Assembly: GCF_036227565.1 (NCBI RefSeq)
Contig: NZ_CP109460.1
Coordinates: 496,001 to 560,000 of the forward strand
Length of the DNA stretch: 64,000 nt
Source of the DNA: Streptomyces sp. NBC_01454
GTDB taxonomy: Bacteria > Actinomycetota > Actinomycetes > Streptomycetales > Streptomycetaceae
Direction: 5' to 3'
This document shows, piece by piece, positions 35,056-43,125 of the stretch (within the stretch, counting starts at the first letter, position 1; every line of letters starts with the position of its first letter). A program made the position numbers and the translations under genes. The notes below the pieces were generated by a model that saw only the letters and a program-made list of their open reading frames with translations, was not told the origin of the DNA and did no database searches.

Positions 35056-35660
35056 GGGGCGCCGGCGCCGGTCGGGGGCCGGCGGGAGATCTGCAGCAGC
35101 GCCGGCTCGGGCTCGGCGCCCGCCGTCTCCCACTGCACGGAGGTCACTTCGGGCGCGTAGCAGGCGACGGCGGCCTCGACGGCCTGGTGGGCCCCGTCCG
35201 CCGTGCTCGGGCAGCCGCAGCCGCCGGAGTCGCCCGCCCGCAGGCGCAGCGCCCCGGTGCCGGCGTCGAACGCGGCGACCTGCGCGGCGTGCTGACGGCG
35301 GACGCTGTCCAGGGCGCGGTCGATGCGGGTGGCGGCGTCCTCGGGGTGCAGATCGTGCAACACCAGGAGGCTGGTGACCAGTTCGTCGCGCAGCAGTGCC
35401 GGCCGCGGGCCGTCGTCGCCGGCGCCCAGGTGGTGCATGATCCGGGCGAGTCCGGCGCCGTAGAAGTCCATCAGGACGCTGACCAGTTCCTCCGCGGCGG
35501 CGATGGTCTCACCGTCGCCACGCTGCGCGAGACGGTCCAGGACGTCCTCGACGCGCCGGCCGGTCGCCTCGGCGTTCGGCGCGGTGCCGTGGGACGCGGT
35601 GCCCTGGGGGACCCCGGCCTGCGGTGCGGCGGCCGGTGCCGCGGTGGTCCGGGCGGTCAT
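35052..35660 (-). CDS. NifU C-terminal-like protein of the hydrogenase operon
   Basis: A 202-residue protein. An Ala/Pro-rich N-terminus precedes VEDVLDRLAQRGDGETIAAAEELVSVLMDFY, followed by a Nfu-like domain ending GGCGCPSTADGAHQAVEAAV. Nfu domains carry and transfer [4Fe-4S] clusters through a CxxC pair. Here only C148-G-C150 is present (CxC), so cluster binding may differ. The position right after the large-subunit gene (ATGA overlap) suggests a dedicated Fe-S supplier for the small subunit. Note that the helical N-terminal half is not standard NifU sequence. Confidence 0.85.
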   Translation of the reverse strand: MTARTTAAPAAAPQAGVPQGTASHGTAPNAEATGRRVEDVLDRLAQRGDGETIAAAEELVSVLMDFYGAGLARIMHHLGAGDDGPRPALLRDELVTSLLVLHDLHPEDAATRIDRALDSVRRQHAAQVAAFDAGTGALRLRAGDSGGCGCPSTADGAHQAVEAAVACYAPEVTSVQWETAGAEPEPALLQISRRPPTGAGAP

Positions 35661-37441
35661 CCGCCCAGTCCGCTCAGACCGGTGGGCACATGCATCTTCT
35701 GTACGGACTTGCCGTCGCCGACGTACATGTGGACGCCGCAGGGCAGACAGGGGTCGAAGCTGCGCACCGTGCGCATGATGTCGATGCCCTTGAAGTTCTC
35801 CGGGGAGTTCTCCTCGAAGATCGGGGTGTTCTGGACCGCGTCCTCATACGGGCCGGGGGTGCCGTAGCTGTCGCGGGTGGAGGCGTTCCACGGGGTCGGC
35901 GGATAGGGGTGGTAGTTGGCGATCTTCCCGTCCCGGATGACCATGTGGTGCGAGAGGACGCCGCGCACCGCCTCGGTGAAGCCGCAGCCGATGGACTCGT
36001 CGGGGACCTCGAACTTCTCCCAGGTCTGGGTGCGTCCGGCGCGGACCTCGTTCAGGCCCTGCTCCGCGAAGTGCAGCGCCATGGCGGCCGAGTAGGCCTG
36101 GAAGTAGGTGCGGGCCCGGTTGCGCTCCAGGGCGTTGCTCCACTTCGGGATCTTCCACTCGAAGCGCGCCTCGGGCTTGGTCATGGAGCGGGGCAGGTCG
36201 ATGACGACGCTCTGGCCGGTGGCCTTGACGTACGGGGTGTCGACGAGCCCGGACAGCGCGGTCGACCACAGCCGGGCGATCGGGCCGCCGCCGGTGTCCA
36301 GCGCCAGGTGCTCCTTGCCGTCGAACCAGCGCGGCGACATCACCCAGCTGTACTTGTCGTTGAAGTCCCGCTTCTGGGGGGCGGGGATGGTGTGCTGGTT
36401 CCACGGGTGGCGCGGGTCGACGGGGTTGCCGAGCGGGTCATGGGTGACGAACCGCTCCTGGCCTTCCCAGTCCTGGTAGTAGGAGCTGCCCAGCAGGATG
36501 CGGATGCCGAGGTTGATCTCGGTGAGGTCGTTGGTGACCAGCTTGCCGTCCACGATGACGCCCGGGGTGACGAACATCTTCCGTCCCCAGTCCGTCATGT
36601 TGCGGTAGGTGAAGTCGCAGTGCTCCGGGTCGTTGAGCGCGCCCCAGCAGCCCAGCAGCACCCGCCGCCGGCCGACCTCCTCGTAGCCGGGCAGCGCCTC
36701 GTAGAAGAAGTCGAACAGGTCGTCGTGGAGCGGGACGACGCGCTTCATGAACTCGACGTAGCGCATCAGCCGGCTCATGTAGTCGGTGAAGAGCTGGACG
36801 CTGGCCACGGTGCCGACGCCGCCCGGGTAGAGCGTGGAGGGGTGCACATGGCGGCCCTCCATGAGGCAGAACATCTCCCGGGTGTAGCGGCTGACCTGGA
36901 GGGCCTCGCGGTAGAACTCGCCCTCGAGAGGGTTGAGGGAGCTCATGATGTCGGCGATGGTGCGGTAGCCGTGGTCGGCCGCGTGGGGCGCCTCGGTGCG
37001 CTGGGCGAGTTCCCAGACCCCGGGGTTGGTCTCGCGGACCATCTTCTCGCAGTAGTCGACCCCGACCAGATTCTCCTGGAAGATGTTGTGGTCGAACATG
37101 TACTCGGCGGACTCGCCGAGGTTGATGATCCACTCCCCCAGGTGCGGGGGCTTCACCCCGTAGGCCATGTTCTGTGCGTACACCGAGCAGGTGGCGTGGT
37201 TGTCACCGCAGATGCCGCAGATCCGGCTGGTGATGAAGTGGGCGTCGCGCGGGTCCTTGCCCCGCATGAAGACGCTGTAGCCGCGGAAGACGGACGAGGT
37301 GCTGTAGCACTCCGCGACCCGCTTCTGCTTGAAGTCGATTTTGGTGTGGATACCGAGGCTGCCCACGATCCGGGTGATCGGATCCCAGGACATCTCCGTC
37401 AGACCGCTGCCGTCACCGGCCGCCTTTGTCGTCGGTGCCAT
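35657..37441 (-). CDS. hhyL: [NiFe] hydrogenase large subunit, group 1h (high-affinity)
   Basis: A 594-residue catalytic subunit. The active-site cysteines are C75 and C78 in RICGICGDNH and C565 and C568 in DPCLPCGVH. A 23-residue extension beyond H571 is the expected cleavage peptide for the operon's endopeptidase. The L1/L2 context, VFRGYSVFMRGKDPRDAHF, and gene order fit the group 1h (formerly group 5) enzymes of Streptomyces and other soil actinobacteria that oxidise atmospheric H2, usually during sporulation or starvation. It follows the small-subunit gene after 101 nt and overlaps the NifU-like gene. Confidence 0.95.
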   Translation of the reverse strand: MAPTTKAAGDGSGLTEMSWDPITRIVGSLGIHTKIDFKQKRVAECYSTSSVFRGYSVFMRGKDPRDAHFITSRICGICGDNHATCSVYAQNMAYGVKPPHLGEWIINLGESAEYMFDHNIFQENLVGVDYCEKMVRETNPGVWELAQRTEAPHAADHGYRTIADIMSSLNPLEGEFYREALQVSRYTREMFCLMEGRHVHPSTLYPGGVGTVASVQLFTDYMSRLMRYVEFMKRVVPLHDDLFDFFYEALPGYEEVGRRRVLLGCWGALNDPEHCDFTYRNMTDWGRKMFVTPGVIVDGKLVTNDLTEINLGIRILLGSSYYQDWEGQERFVTHDPLGNPVDPRHPWNQHTIPAPQKRDFNDKYSWVMSPRWFDGKEHLALDTGGGPIARLWSTALSGLVDTPYVKATGQSVVIDLPRSMTKPEARFEWKIPKWSNALERNRARTYFQAYSAAMALHFAEQGLNEVRAGRTQTWEKFEVPDESIGCGFTEAVRGVLSHHMVIRDGKIANYHPYPPTPWNASTRDSYGTPGPYEDAVQNTPIFEENSPENFKGIDIMRTVRSFDPCLPCGVHMYVGDGKSVQKMHVPTGLSGLGG

Positions 37442-37542
37442 CGTGAATGCCGTGCCCTTCTCTGCGCGCGGGAATGGGGGTCATACGGAGAATCCGGGGC
37501 GTCCGGGGGCGTCCGGGTGTCCGGACGGCTACGGGTGTGCGG

Positions 37543-38631
37543 TCACCACGGTTTCCGGTAACCGGTGGTCAGCTGATCGCCGCGATGGCGCCACTTGGGC
37601 TCGCTGTCGACGGTCTTGGCCGTGATGCCGCGCAGCCGGCGGACGACGCTGCCGTACGCGGCGCTGGCGGTGCTGGAGACCCTGCCGCCGGGCGGCTCGT
37701 CCATGAACGGCATGAACTTGTCGGGGAAGCCGGGCATGGTGCAGGCGATACAGATACCGCCGACGTTCGGACAGCCGCCGATGCCGTCCATCCAGCCCCG
37801 CTTGGGCACGTTGCATTTGACCACGGGACCCCAGCATCCGAGCTTCACCGAGCACTTGGGCGAGTCGTAGGTGGTCGCGAACTGACCCTGCTCGTAGTAA
37901 CCGGCACGGTCACAGCCCTCGTGCACGGTCGTCCCGAAGAGCCAGGTCGGCCGCAGCTGGTCGTCCAGCGGGATCATCGGAGCCGAACCGGCCGCCTGGT
38001 AGAGCAGATAGGTCAGCGTCTCCGAGAAGTTGTCCGGCTTGATCGGGCAGCCGGGCACGCACACGATCGGGATCCCGGCCTTGGAGGTCCAGTCCCAGCC
38101 GAGGTAGTCGGGCACGCCCATGGCTCCGGTCGGGTTGCCGGCCATCGCGTGAATGCCGCCGTACGTGGCGCAGGTGCCGATCGCGACCACGGCCAGGGCC
38201 TTGGGGGCGAGGCGGTCGATCCACTCGCTGGTGGTGATCGGCTGGCCGGTCTCGGGGTCGTCACCGAAGCCGCACCAGTAGCCCTCCGGCTTGATCGATT
38301 CGTTGGGGATGGACCCCTCGATGACCAGCACGAACGGGTCGATCTCGCCGCGCTCGCCCTTGAAGAACCACTCGATGAAGTTGTCCGCGCCCTGGACCGG
38401 GCCGCATTCGAAGTCGATCAGTGGCCAGTGGACGGCGATCTTGGGCAGCCCCGGCAGCACACTGAGCGCGATCTCCTCGATGCTCGGCTGGGTCGCGGCG
38501 GTGAGCGCCACGGAGTCACCATCGCAGCTCAGGCCGGCATTGATCCAAAGGACGTGGATCGGGGACTCGTCCTCGGCGGACGGCTTTCCGTTGGCAGCGA
38601 CCTGAGTGGCCGCACGCGAAGCTGCGGACAT
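37543..38631 (-). CDS. hhyS: [NiFe] hydrogenase small subunit, group 1h (high-affinity)
   Basis: A 362-residue Fe-S electron-transfer subunit. Proximal-cluster ligands are C36, C154 and C195, while the fourth position is D39 (SCDGDS instead of CxGC). This three-Cys/one-Asp pattern is a known trait of group 1h enzymes. Distal and medial ligands include H237, C240, C260, C266 and others up to C297. There is no Tat signal, so the enzyme faces the cytoplasm or is attached by another protein. AGGAGA lies 8 nt before the ATG at 38631, preferred over an ATG twelve codons upstream. First gene of the operon. Confidence 0.95.
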   Translation of the reverse strand: MSAASRAATQVAANGKPSAEDESPIHVLWINAGLSCDGDSVALTAATQPSIEEIALSVLPGLPKIAVHWPLIDFECGPVQGADNFIEWFFKGERGEIDPFVLVIEGSIPNESIKPEGYWCGFGDDPETGQPITTSEWIDRLAPKALAVVAIGTCATYGGIHAMAGNPTGAMGVPDYLGWDWTSKAGIPIVCVPGCPIKPDNFSETLTYLLYQAAGSAPMIPLDDQLRPTWLFGTTVHEGCDRAGYYEQGQFATTYDSPKCSVKLGCWGPVVKCNVPKRGWMDGIGGCPNVGGICIACTMPGFPDKFMPFMDEPPGGRVSSTASAAYGSVVRRLRGITAKTVDSEPKWRHRGDQLTTGYRKPW

Positions 38632-38647
38632 GGGAATGTCTCCTAGG

Positions 38648-38682
38648 CAGATATGCAACGAAAGCACTCATTCAAGGCTTTC
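38648..38682 (-). promoter_or_regulatory. Putative hydrogenase promoter with overlapping inverted repeat
   Basis: Read leftward, TTGAAT (38675-38670), a 16-nt spacer and TATCTG (38653-38648) form a promoter-like pair ending 17 nt before the hhyS start. GAAAGC (38660-38665) and GCTTTC (38677-38682) make a 6-bp inverted repeat around the -35 box, a possible operator. Confidence 0.45.
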
Positions 38683-38859
38683 ATCCACCTTGGTAACACC
38701 GATCCCGGGGGAAAGGGCGGTCGCAAGGGGCCGTTGTGGTGACGTGCCACCCGACCGCCCGCGCCGAGGGGTGGATCACCGGCCGGCGGGTGACCGCCCT
38801 GGAGTGACCGCCCCCCTCGGCACGCCGTGGAAGCCCGTACTGCCGGCCGCATGACGGAC

Positions 38860-38901
38860 GACGGCACGCCCCCGGCGTTCGTTCGCCGGGGGCGTGCCGT
38901 C
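38860..38901 (-). terminator. Very strong hairpin after the lipoprotein gene
   Basis: GACGGCACGCCCCCGGCG (38860-38877) and CGCCGGGGGCGTGCCGTC (38884-38901) form a perfect 18-bp stem with a 6-nt loop, downstream of the leftward gene ending at 39044. It also insulates the hydrogenase promoter from read-through. Confidence 0.88.
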
Positions 38902-38943
38902 GTGCGGGGAGGGCCGTCGTGCGGGAGGGCCGTCGTGCGGGAG
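38897..38943. repeat. Three-copy 14-17 bp tandem repeat
   Basis: CCGTCGTGCGGGGAGGG, CCGTCGTGCGGGAGGG and CCGTCGTGCGGGAG follow each other directly, starting inside the right arm of the hairpin. It probably arose by slippage. Confidence 0.7.
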
Positions 38944-39043
38944 CGCTGCCGCGTGGTGGCGGGCGTGCGGGCCGCTCCCTTCCGGCGGGCCGCCCTCGGT
39001 CCGGTTTGCCGTCCGGTCCGTGGTCCGCCCCGCTCTCCGGTCG

Positions 39044-39772
39044 TCAGCCCAGGGATCCGGGCTCCACGGCGGTCACGTCGAACCGTCCGCCGCACACCCG
39101 CAGCCCGTCACTGCCCGTGGTCATCGACTCCTTGGAGCCGGGCGGGTAGACGTAGACGATCTGCGACTTGGCCCAGCACGGGGTGTCCGAGACGCCCTCG
39201 TTGACGGTGTGCAGCACAGCGTGTGCGCTCTGCCCGGGCTGGAGCCGGACGACACCGCCGACGCCGCCCGCGCGGGTGGCGGGCTCGCCGACCGCCGAGC
39301 CGTCCCGGTTGATCAGCGACACCCCGGGGAATCCGCGCAGCGAGCAGGCCTTCTTGCCCTTGTTCGTGAAGACGAGGGGGTAACGGATGTTACCCGCACC
39401 GATGTCGGCGCGGCCCAGCCGCAGCGACATGGCGGCGGCGGTGCAACGGTCCGATGCCGCCATCGCCGAGCTGTGGGACTGGGTGGTCCGCGGGACCGTG
39501 CCCTTCGGGGTCACGCTGGGTGCGGCCGAGGGCCGGTGGCCGCCCGGCGCGGAGGACTGCGGCTTGGCGCCGGGCGAGTGTCCGCTGCCGGACGCCTGCG
39601 CGCCGCTGCCGTGACCGGTGTCGCTGGACGTGGCGGAGGCGGCGGCCGACGACGAGTGGGATGCGGCATCGGTCCCGCCCTTGCAGGCGGTGAGCCCGAG
39701 CGCCGCGACGGCGATCAGCGATCCTGCGGCGACACGGCGGCCGCGGCCGGGCTTCTTGATGATGAGCGACAT
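39044..39772 (-). CDS. DUF4232-like secreted lipoprotein
   Basis: A 242-residue lipoprotein. After a charged N-terminus (IIKKPGRGRR) and a hydrophobic stretch comes the lipobox LTAC (Cys30), then a long Ser/Ala/Gly/His linker that would cross the wall. The C-terminal domain (about 107-240) starts DRCTAAAMSLRLG and ends GLRVCGGRFDVTAV, with four cysteines likely forming disulfides; it resembles the DUF4232 domain common in Streptomyces lipoproteins. The function of that family is unknown. GAGGGGG lies 7-8 nt before the ATG. Three 11-bp-phased direct repeats lie about 95 nt upstream of the start. Confidence 0.88.
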   Translation of the reverse strand: MSLIIKKPGRGRRVAAGSLIAVAALGLTACKGGTDAASHSSSAAASATSSDTGHGSGAQASGSGHSPGAKPQSSAPGGHRPSAAPSVTPKGTVPRTTQSHSSAMAASDRCTAAAMSLRLGRADIGAGNIRYPLVFTNKGKKACSLRGFPGVSLINRDGSAVGEPATRAGGVGGVVRLQPGQSAHAVLHTVNEGVSDTPCWAKSQIVYVYPPGSKESMTTGSDGLRVCGGRFDVTAVEPGSLG

Positions 39773-40662
39773 AAGTGTCCCCCTCGTCTGGTAGGTGCGA
39801 GCGGTCGTGGAAGGTGTGCGGTCCGTCCGTTGCCTCTTTCCAGCGTGGCCCCGGTCACTGCTGGTCCGCTAACGAGGCACTAACACACCGCTAACGACTC
39901 TGTGCGCCCGGCACGCCGATGACGCCGGCAACCGGCCGTGACCAGCCCGGATTGCGGGCGTGCCGCTCAGACTCGCAGAAAACTCCCGAGTTGCGGACAG
40001 GGCACCACCGGGTTCGGCCGTTCCGCGGAACGGGTTCCTCCGACCCACCACCCCCGACCGCCCCATCGGCCCCGGGAGCTCAGCCGGTGGCCGGTTCCGC
40101 TACGCCCCCTGCCCCCGGCCGGCCCCGGCGTTCGGCGGATCGGGAACCGGATCGCCGCGGAAGTCGCACTCACCCCCGCCGGGGACGGGTACGCCCGCCC
40201 CCGGAGCCGGAGAGCCGGCGCGCAACCGCGCACGGTGGGGCGGCCGGGAGCGCCGGCTAGCCGTCCCCGGGCGGGGCATGGCGAGTGGGGCGGCGCGGCG
40301 AGTGGCCCCTCTACCCCGGCGGACGGCCCATGGACCATGGCGGCGGCGACCGCACGCTTGAGGGTGACCACCTGATTGCCGGAGATCCGCTCCAGCACCC
40401 CCGTCCGGTCCGGTGCGCGCCGTGCCGCGGGGACGGCGCAGCAGCCCGGGCGGACTTGGCGGTCTCCGGCATCGCCGGCCCCCGCACCTCGACGAACTCC
40501 CCGACGAAGGCGCGCTCGCCGGGCGGCGCTGACACTGCATCAGCAGCAGGTACGGCATGCCCGTCTCCGCTGTCCCGGGCGGCCCTCCGATGGCGGGGCC
40601 ATGACCGCAGCACCGCCCGACCCGGATCCGGCAGGAGGGGGCCGGATCCGGCAGCGGTTGCG
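39773..40662. other. 890-base region without a convincing gene
   Basis: No frame here has consistent coding character or a family motif. The left end contains the 11-bp-phased repeats at 39866-39897. A faint trace, MPYLLLMQ on the minus strand near 40560, looks like the start of a YCII-type protein but falls out of frame at once. Confidence 0.5.
39866..39897 (-). promoter_or_regulatory. Three direct repeats at 11-bp spacing upstream of the lipoprotein gene
   Basis: GCTAAC, ACTAAC and GCTAAC start at 39868, 39879 and 39890, exactly 11 bp apart; the outer two sit in the identical decamer CCGCTAACGA. Read toward the gene, the unit is GTTAG(C/T)G. Direct repeats phased by 11 bp are the binding mode of SARP activators and of PhoP-type response regulators in Streptomyces. 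The sequence matches neither standard core exactly. Confidence 0.5.
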
Positions 40663-43125
40663 TCAGGCAGTGGCCGCCGGCGGCTGGGTGAGGTCCAGGT
40701 CGAGGAACTCTTCGGCGCCGCCGGCGAGGGATATCGGTGCGGCGTGCGGCGGATATCCGGCTGCCGTGAGGGTGTAGTGACTGCCGCTCAGCTCGGCGAA
40801 GGCGAAGGCGCCGTCCGGGCCGGTGACCGTGTGCCCGGCGACCGTGCCGTCCTCGACGAGGGTCACGGCGGCATCGGCGAGTGGCCGGCCGCCCGGGCCC
40901 CGCACCGTGCCACGGACCGTTGCGGCCGGCTGCAGCCGGGCATCCTGCCGATCCGGCGCGCCGCCGGACAGGTGCAGCGCACGGGCCTGCGGGCGGTGCC
41001 CCGGGGCACTGAGGACCAGGGTGTACGAGCCGGGCGGCAGCTGCGTGACCTCCCAGCGTCCTTCGGCGCCGGAAGTCGTACGGGCCACCACCTCGCCCCG
41101 GGCGTCGGTGACGATGACGCTCCCGCCGTCCAGCGCGTTGCCGTCCGGGCCGCCGGACAGGGTGCCGTGCAGCCGGCCGGTGCCGGTGAGGGTCAGGTCG
41201 ACCCGGGGCCGGGCCTGCGCGCCGCGGCTGATGGCGGAGGCCGCGTGCGGGGCGTGGCCGGGCGCGGCGGCGGTCAGGACATAGGTGCCGGCCGCGGGGG
41301 CGTCGAGTGCATAGCGGCCGTCGGCGCCGGCCGTGGTGACGCCGGCCTGGCGGCCCTGACGGTCGATCAGGGTGACGCTCGCGCCCGGGACCGGAATGCC
41401 GGAGGCGTCGGCCACCATCCCGTGGAATCCCGACGCACGATCGGCCACCCGGACGTCCGCGGTCTGCGTCCGGGACGGCGCCGGAATCCCCGCCGAGGCG
41501 GCCGGTGCGGCGGATGCGGGCGAGACCACGGACGCGGGCGAGGCGCCCGCCGTCGGCACCGCCGTCACGGCCTGCGGGCGCGGCGTGCCGGTCACCACAT
41601 CGTGGTGCTCCGCGCCCACCGCATCGTCCGTGCCCTGCGCGACCAGGGCCGGGCGGGACGTCTTCAGCTGCGACGGCAGGAAGGACGCCAGGGCGACGCC
41701 GACCAGGACCGCGGCCGTGGCGATCAGGAAGGAGACCCGGAAACCGGCCATCGTGGGCACCGTGACCCGTCCGACGCTCGTGGACATATGGGCCAGCACC
41801 ATGCCGATGACCGCGCTGGACACCGAGGTGCCGATCGAACGCATCAGGGTGTTCAGGCCGTTGGCCGCGCCGGTCTCGGAGGGATCGACGGCGCCGATGA
41901 TCAGTGCGGGCAGCGAGGAGTACGCCAGCCCGATGCCGGCGCCGAGGACCACGGCGATGATGACGGTCTGCCAGGCGGCGTTCATCAGGCCCATGCCCGC
42001 GCCGTAGCCGATCGCGATGACCAGCATGCCCAGCAGCAGCGAGACCTTGGGGCCGCGTCGAGCGGCGATCCGCGCATACAACGGGGCTACGCACATCATC
42101 GTCAGACCCAGCGGCGCCATGCACAATCCGGCCACCACCATCGACTGGCCCAGGCCGTATCCGGTGGACGTGGGCAGCTGGAGCAGCTGCGGCAGCACCA
42201 GGGAGACCGCGTAGAACGCCACACCGACCGTGATCGAGGCGAGGTTGGTCAGCAGCACCTCACGCCGGGCGGTGGTCCGCAGATCGACCAGCGGATCGGG
42301 CAGGCGCAGCTCCATCACGGCCCACAGCACCAGGATCAGCGCGGCGAGGCCGAACAATCCGAGGGTGGTGGGTGAACCCCAGCCCCAGTCGCCGCCCTTG
42401 GTGATGGGCAGCAGTAGCGCCACCAGCCCGGCCGACAGTCCGAGGGCGCCGGCCACGTCGAAGCGCCCGTGGGCGCGTACCGCGCTCTCCGGTACGACGA
42501 GGAGGGTGAGCACTATCGACAGCACACCGAGCCCGGCGGCGCCGAAGAACAGGGTGTGCCAGTCGGCGTGTTGGGCGACCAGGGCCGCGACCGGCAGCGC
42601 GAGTCCGCCGCCGACCCCGATCGAGGAGCTCATCAACCCCATCGCCGAACCGAGCCGTTCACGCGGCAGCTCGTCGCGCATGATGCCGATGCCGAGGGGT
42701 ATGGCGCCCATGGCGAAGCCCTGGAGCGCCCGGCCCACGATCATGGTGACCAGGTCGTCGGTGAATCCGCAGACGAGCGAGCCGACGACCATGATGGCGA
42801 GGCTGGTCAGCAGCATTCGCCGCTTGCCGTTCAGGTCGCCGAGGCGTCCCATGATCGGCGTCGCGACGGCACCGGCGAGGAGAGTGGCGGTCAGGACCCA
42901 CGTGGCGTTGCTGGGTGCCGTGTTGAGCAGCACCGGCAGGTCCTTGATGACCGGCACGAGCAGCGTCTGCATCACCGCGACGACGATGCCGGCGAAGGCC
43001 AGCACGGGGACGATGGCACCGCCGGCTCTGCGCTGCCCGCCCGTGGCCGGGTCGGCGGGCACCGGGGGCGCCGCGGCGAGGGTCGCCGTCCTTCCGGCTG
43101 GCTGGTCCGTCGTCGTCCGGGTCAT
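40663..43125 (-). CDS. MFS exporter fused to three carboxypeptidase-regulatory-like domains
   Basis: An 820-residue protein. Residues about 35-490 are a 14-helix DHA2-type MFS permease (GRLGDLNGKRRM motif A, and GSAMGLMSSSIGVGGGLALPV). After a Pro/Ala/Ser linker come three repeats of a carboxypeptidase-D-regulatory-like beta-sandwich: FHGMVADASGIPVPGASVTL, LHGTLSGGPDGNALDGGSV and VRGTVRGPGGRPLADAAVTL, each followed by a GRYAL/GRWEV/GAFAF strand and a PAGTYVLTA-type strand. With an even helix count the tail would face the cytoplasm. This fusion is uncommon; the domains may bind substrate or a partner. GGAGG lies 8 nt before the ATG. Confidence 0.88.
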   Translation of the reverse strand: MTRTTTDQPAGRTATLAAAPPVPADPATGGQRRAGGAIVPVLAFAGIVVAVMQTLLVPVIKDLPVLLNTAPSNATWVLTATLLAGAVATPIMGRLGDLNGKRRMLLTSLAIMVVGSLVCGFTDDLVTMIVGRALQGFAMGAIPLGIGIMRDELPRERLGSAMGLMSSSIGVGGGLALPVAALVAQHADWHTLFFGAAGLGVLSIVLTLLVVPESAVRAHGRFDVAGALGLSAGLVALLLPITKGGDWGWGSPTTLGLFGLAALILVLWAVMELRLPDPLVDLRTTARREVLLTNLASITVGVAFYAVSLVLPQLLQLPTSTGYGLGQSMVVAGLCMAPLGLTMMCVAPLYARIAARRGPKVSLLLGMLVIAIGYGAGMGLMNAAWQTVIIAVVLGAGIGLAYSSLPALIIGAVDPSETGAANGLNTLMRSIGTSVSSAVIGMVLAHMSTSVGRVTVPTMAGFRVSFLIATAAVLVGVALASFLPSQLKTSRPALVAQGTDDAVGAEHHDVVTGTPRPQAVTAVPTAGASPASVVSPASAAPAASAGIPAPSRTQTADVRVADRASGFHGMVADASGIPVPGASVTLIDRQGRQAGVTTAGADGRYALDAPAAGTYVLTAAAPGHAPHAASAISRGAQARPRVDLTLTGTGRLHGTLSGGPDGNALDGGSVIVTDARGEVVARTTSGAEGRWEVTQLPPGSYTLVLSAPGHRPQARALHLSGGAPDRQDARLQPAATVRGTVRGPGGRPLADAAVTLVEDGTVAGHTVTGPDGAFAFAELSGSHYTLTAAGYPPHAAPISLAGGAEEFLDLDLTQPPAATA

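Larger units (their letters stand above)
38632..39043. other. Hydrogenase promoter region and terminator of the lipoprotein gene
   Basis: A 412-base gap without a convincing gene. The left part holds the candidate hydrogenase promoter (38648-38682). The right part holds a strong hairpin (38860-38901) and a short tandem repeat (38897-38943). Confidence 0.6.

Noticed and set aside
40311..40613. Broken YCII-type gene beginning MPYLLLMQ on the minus strand
   Set aside because: Only about eight residues look like the family, and joining frames does not give its later motifs. Too little to call a pseudogene.
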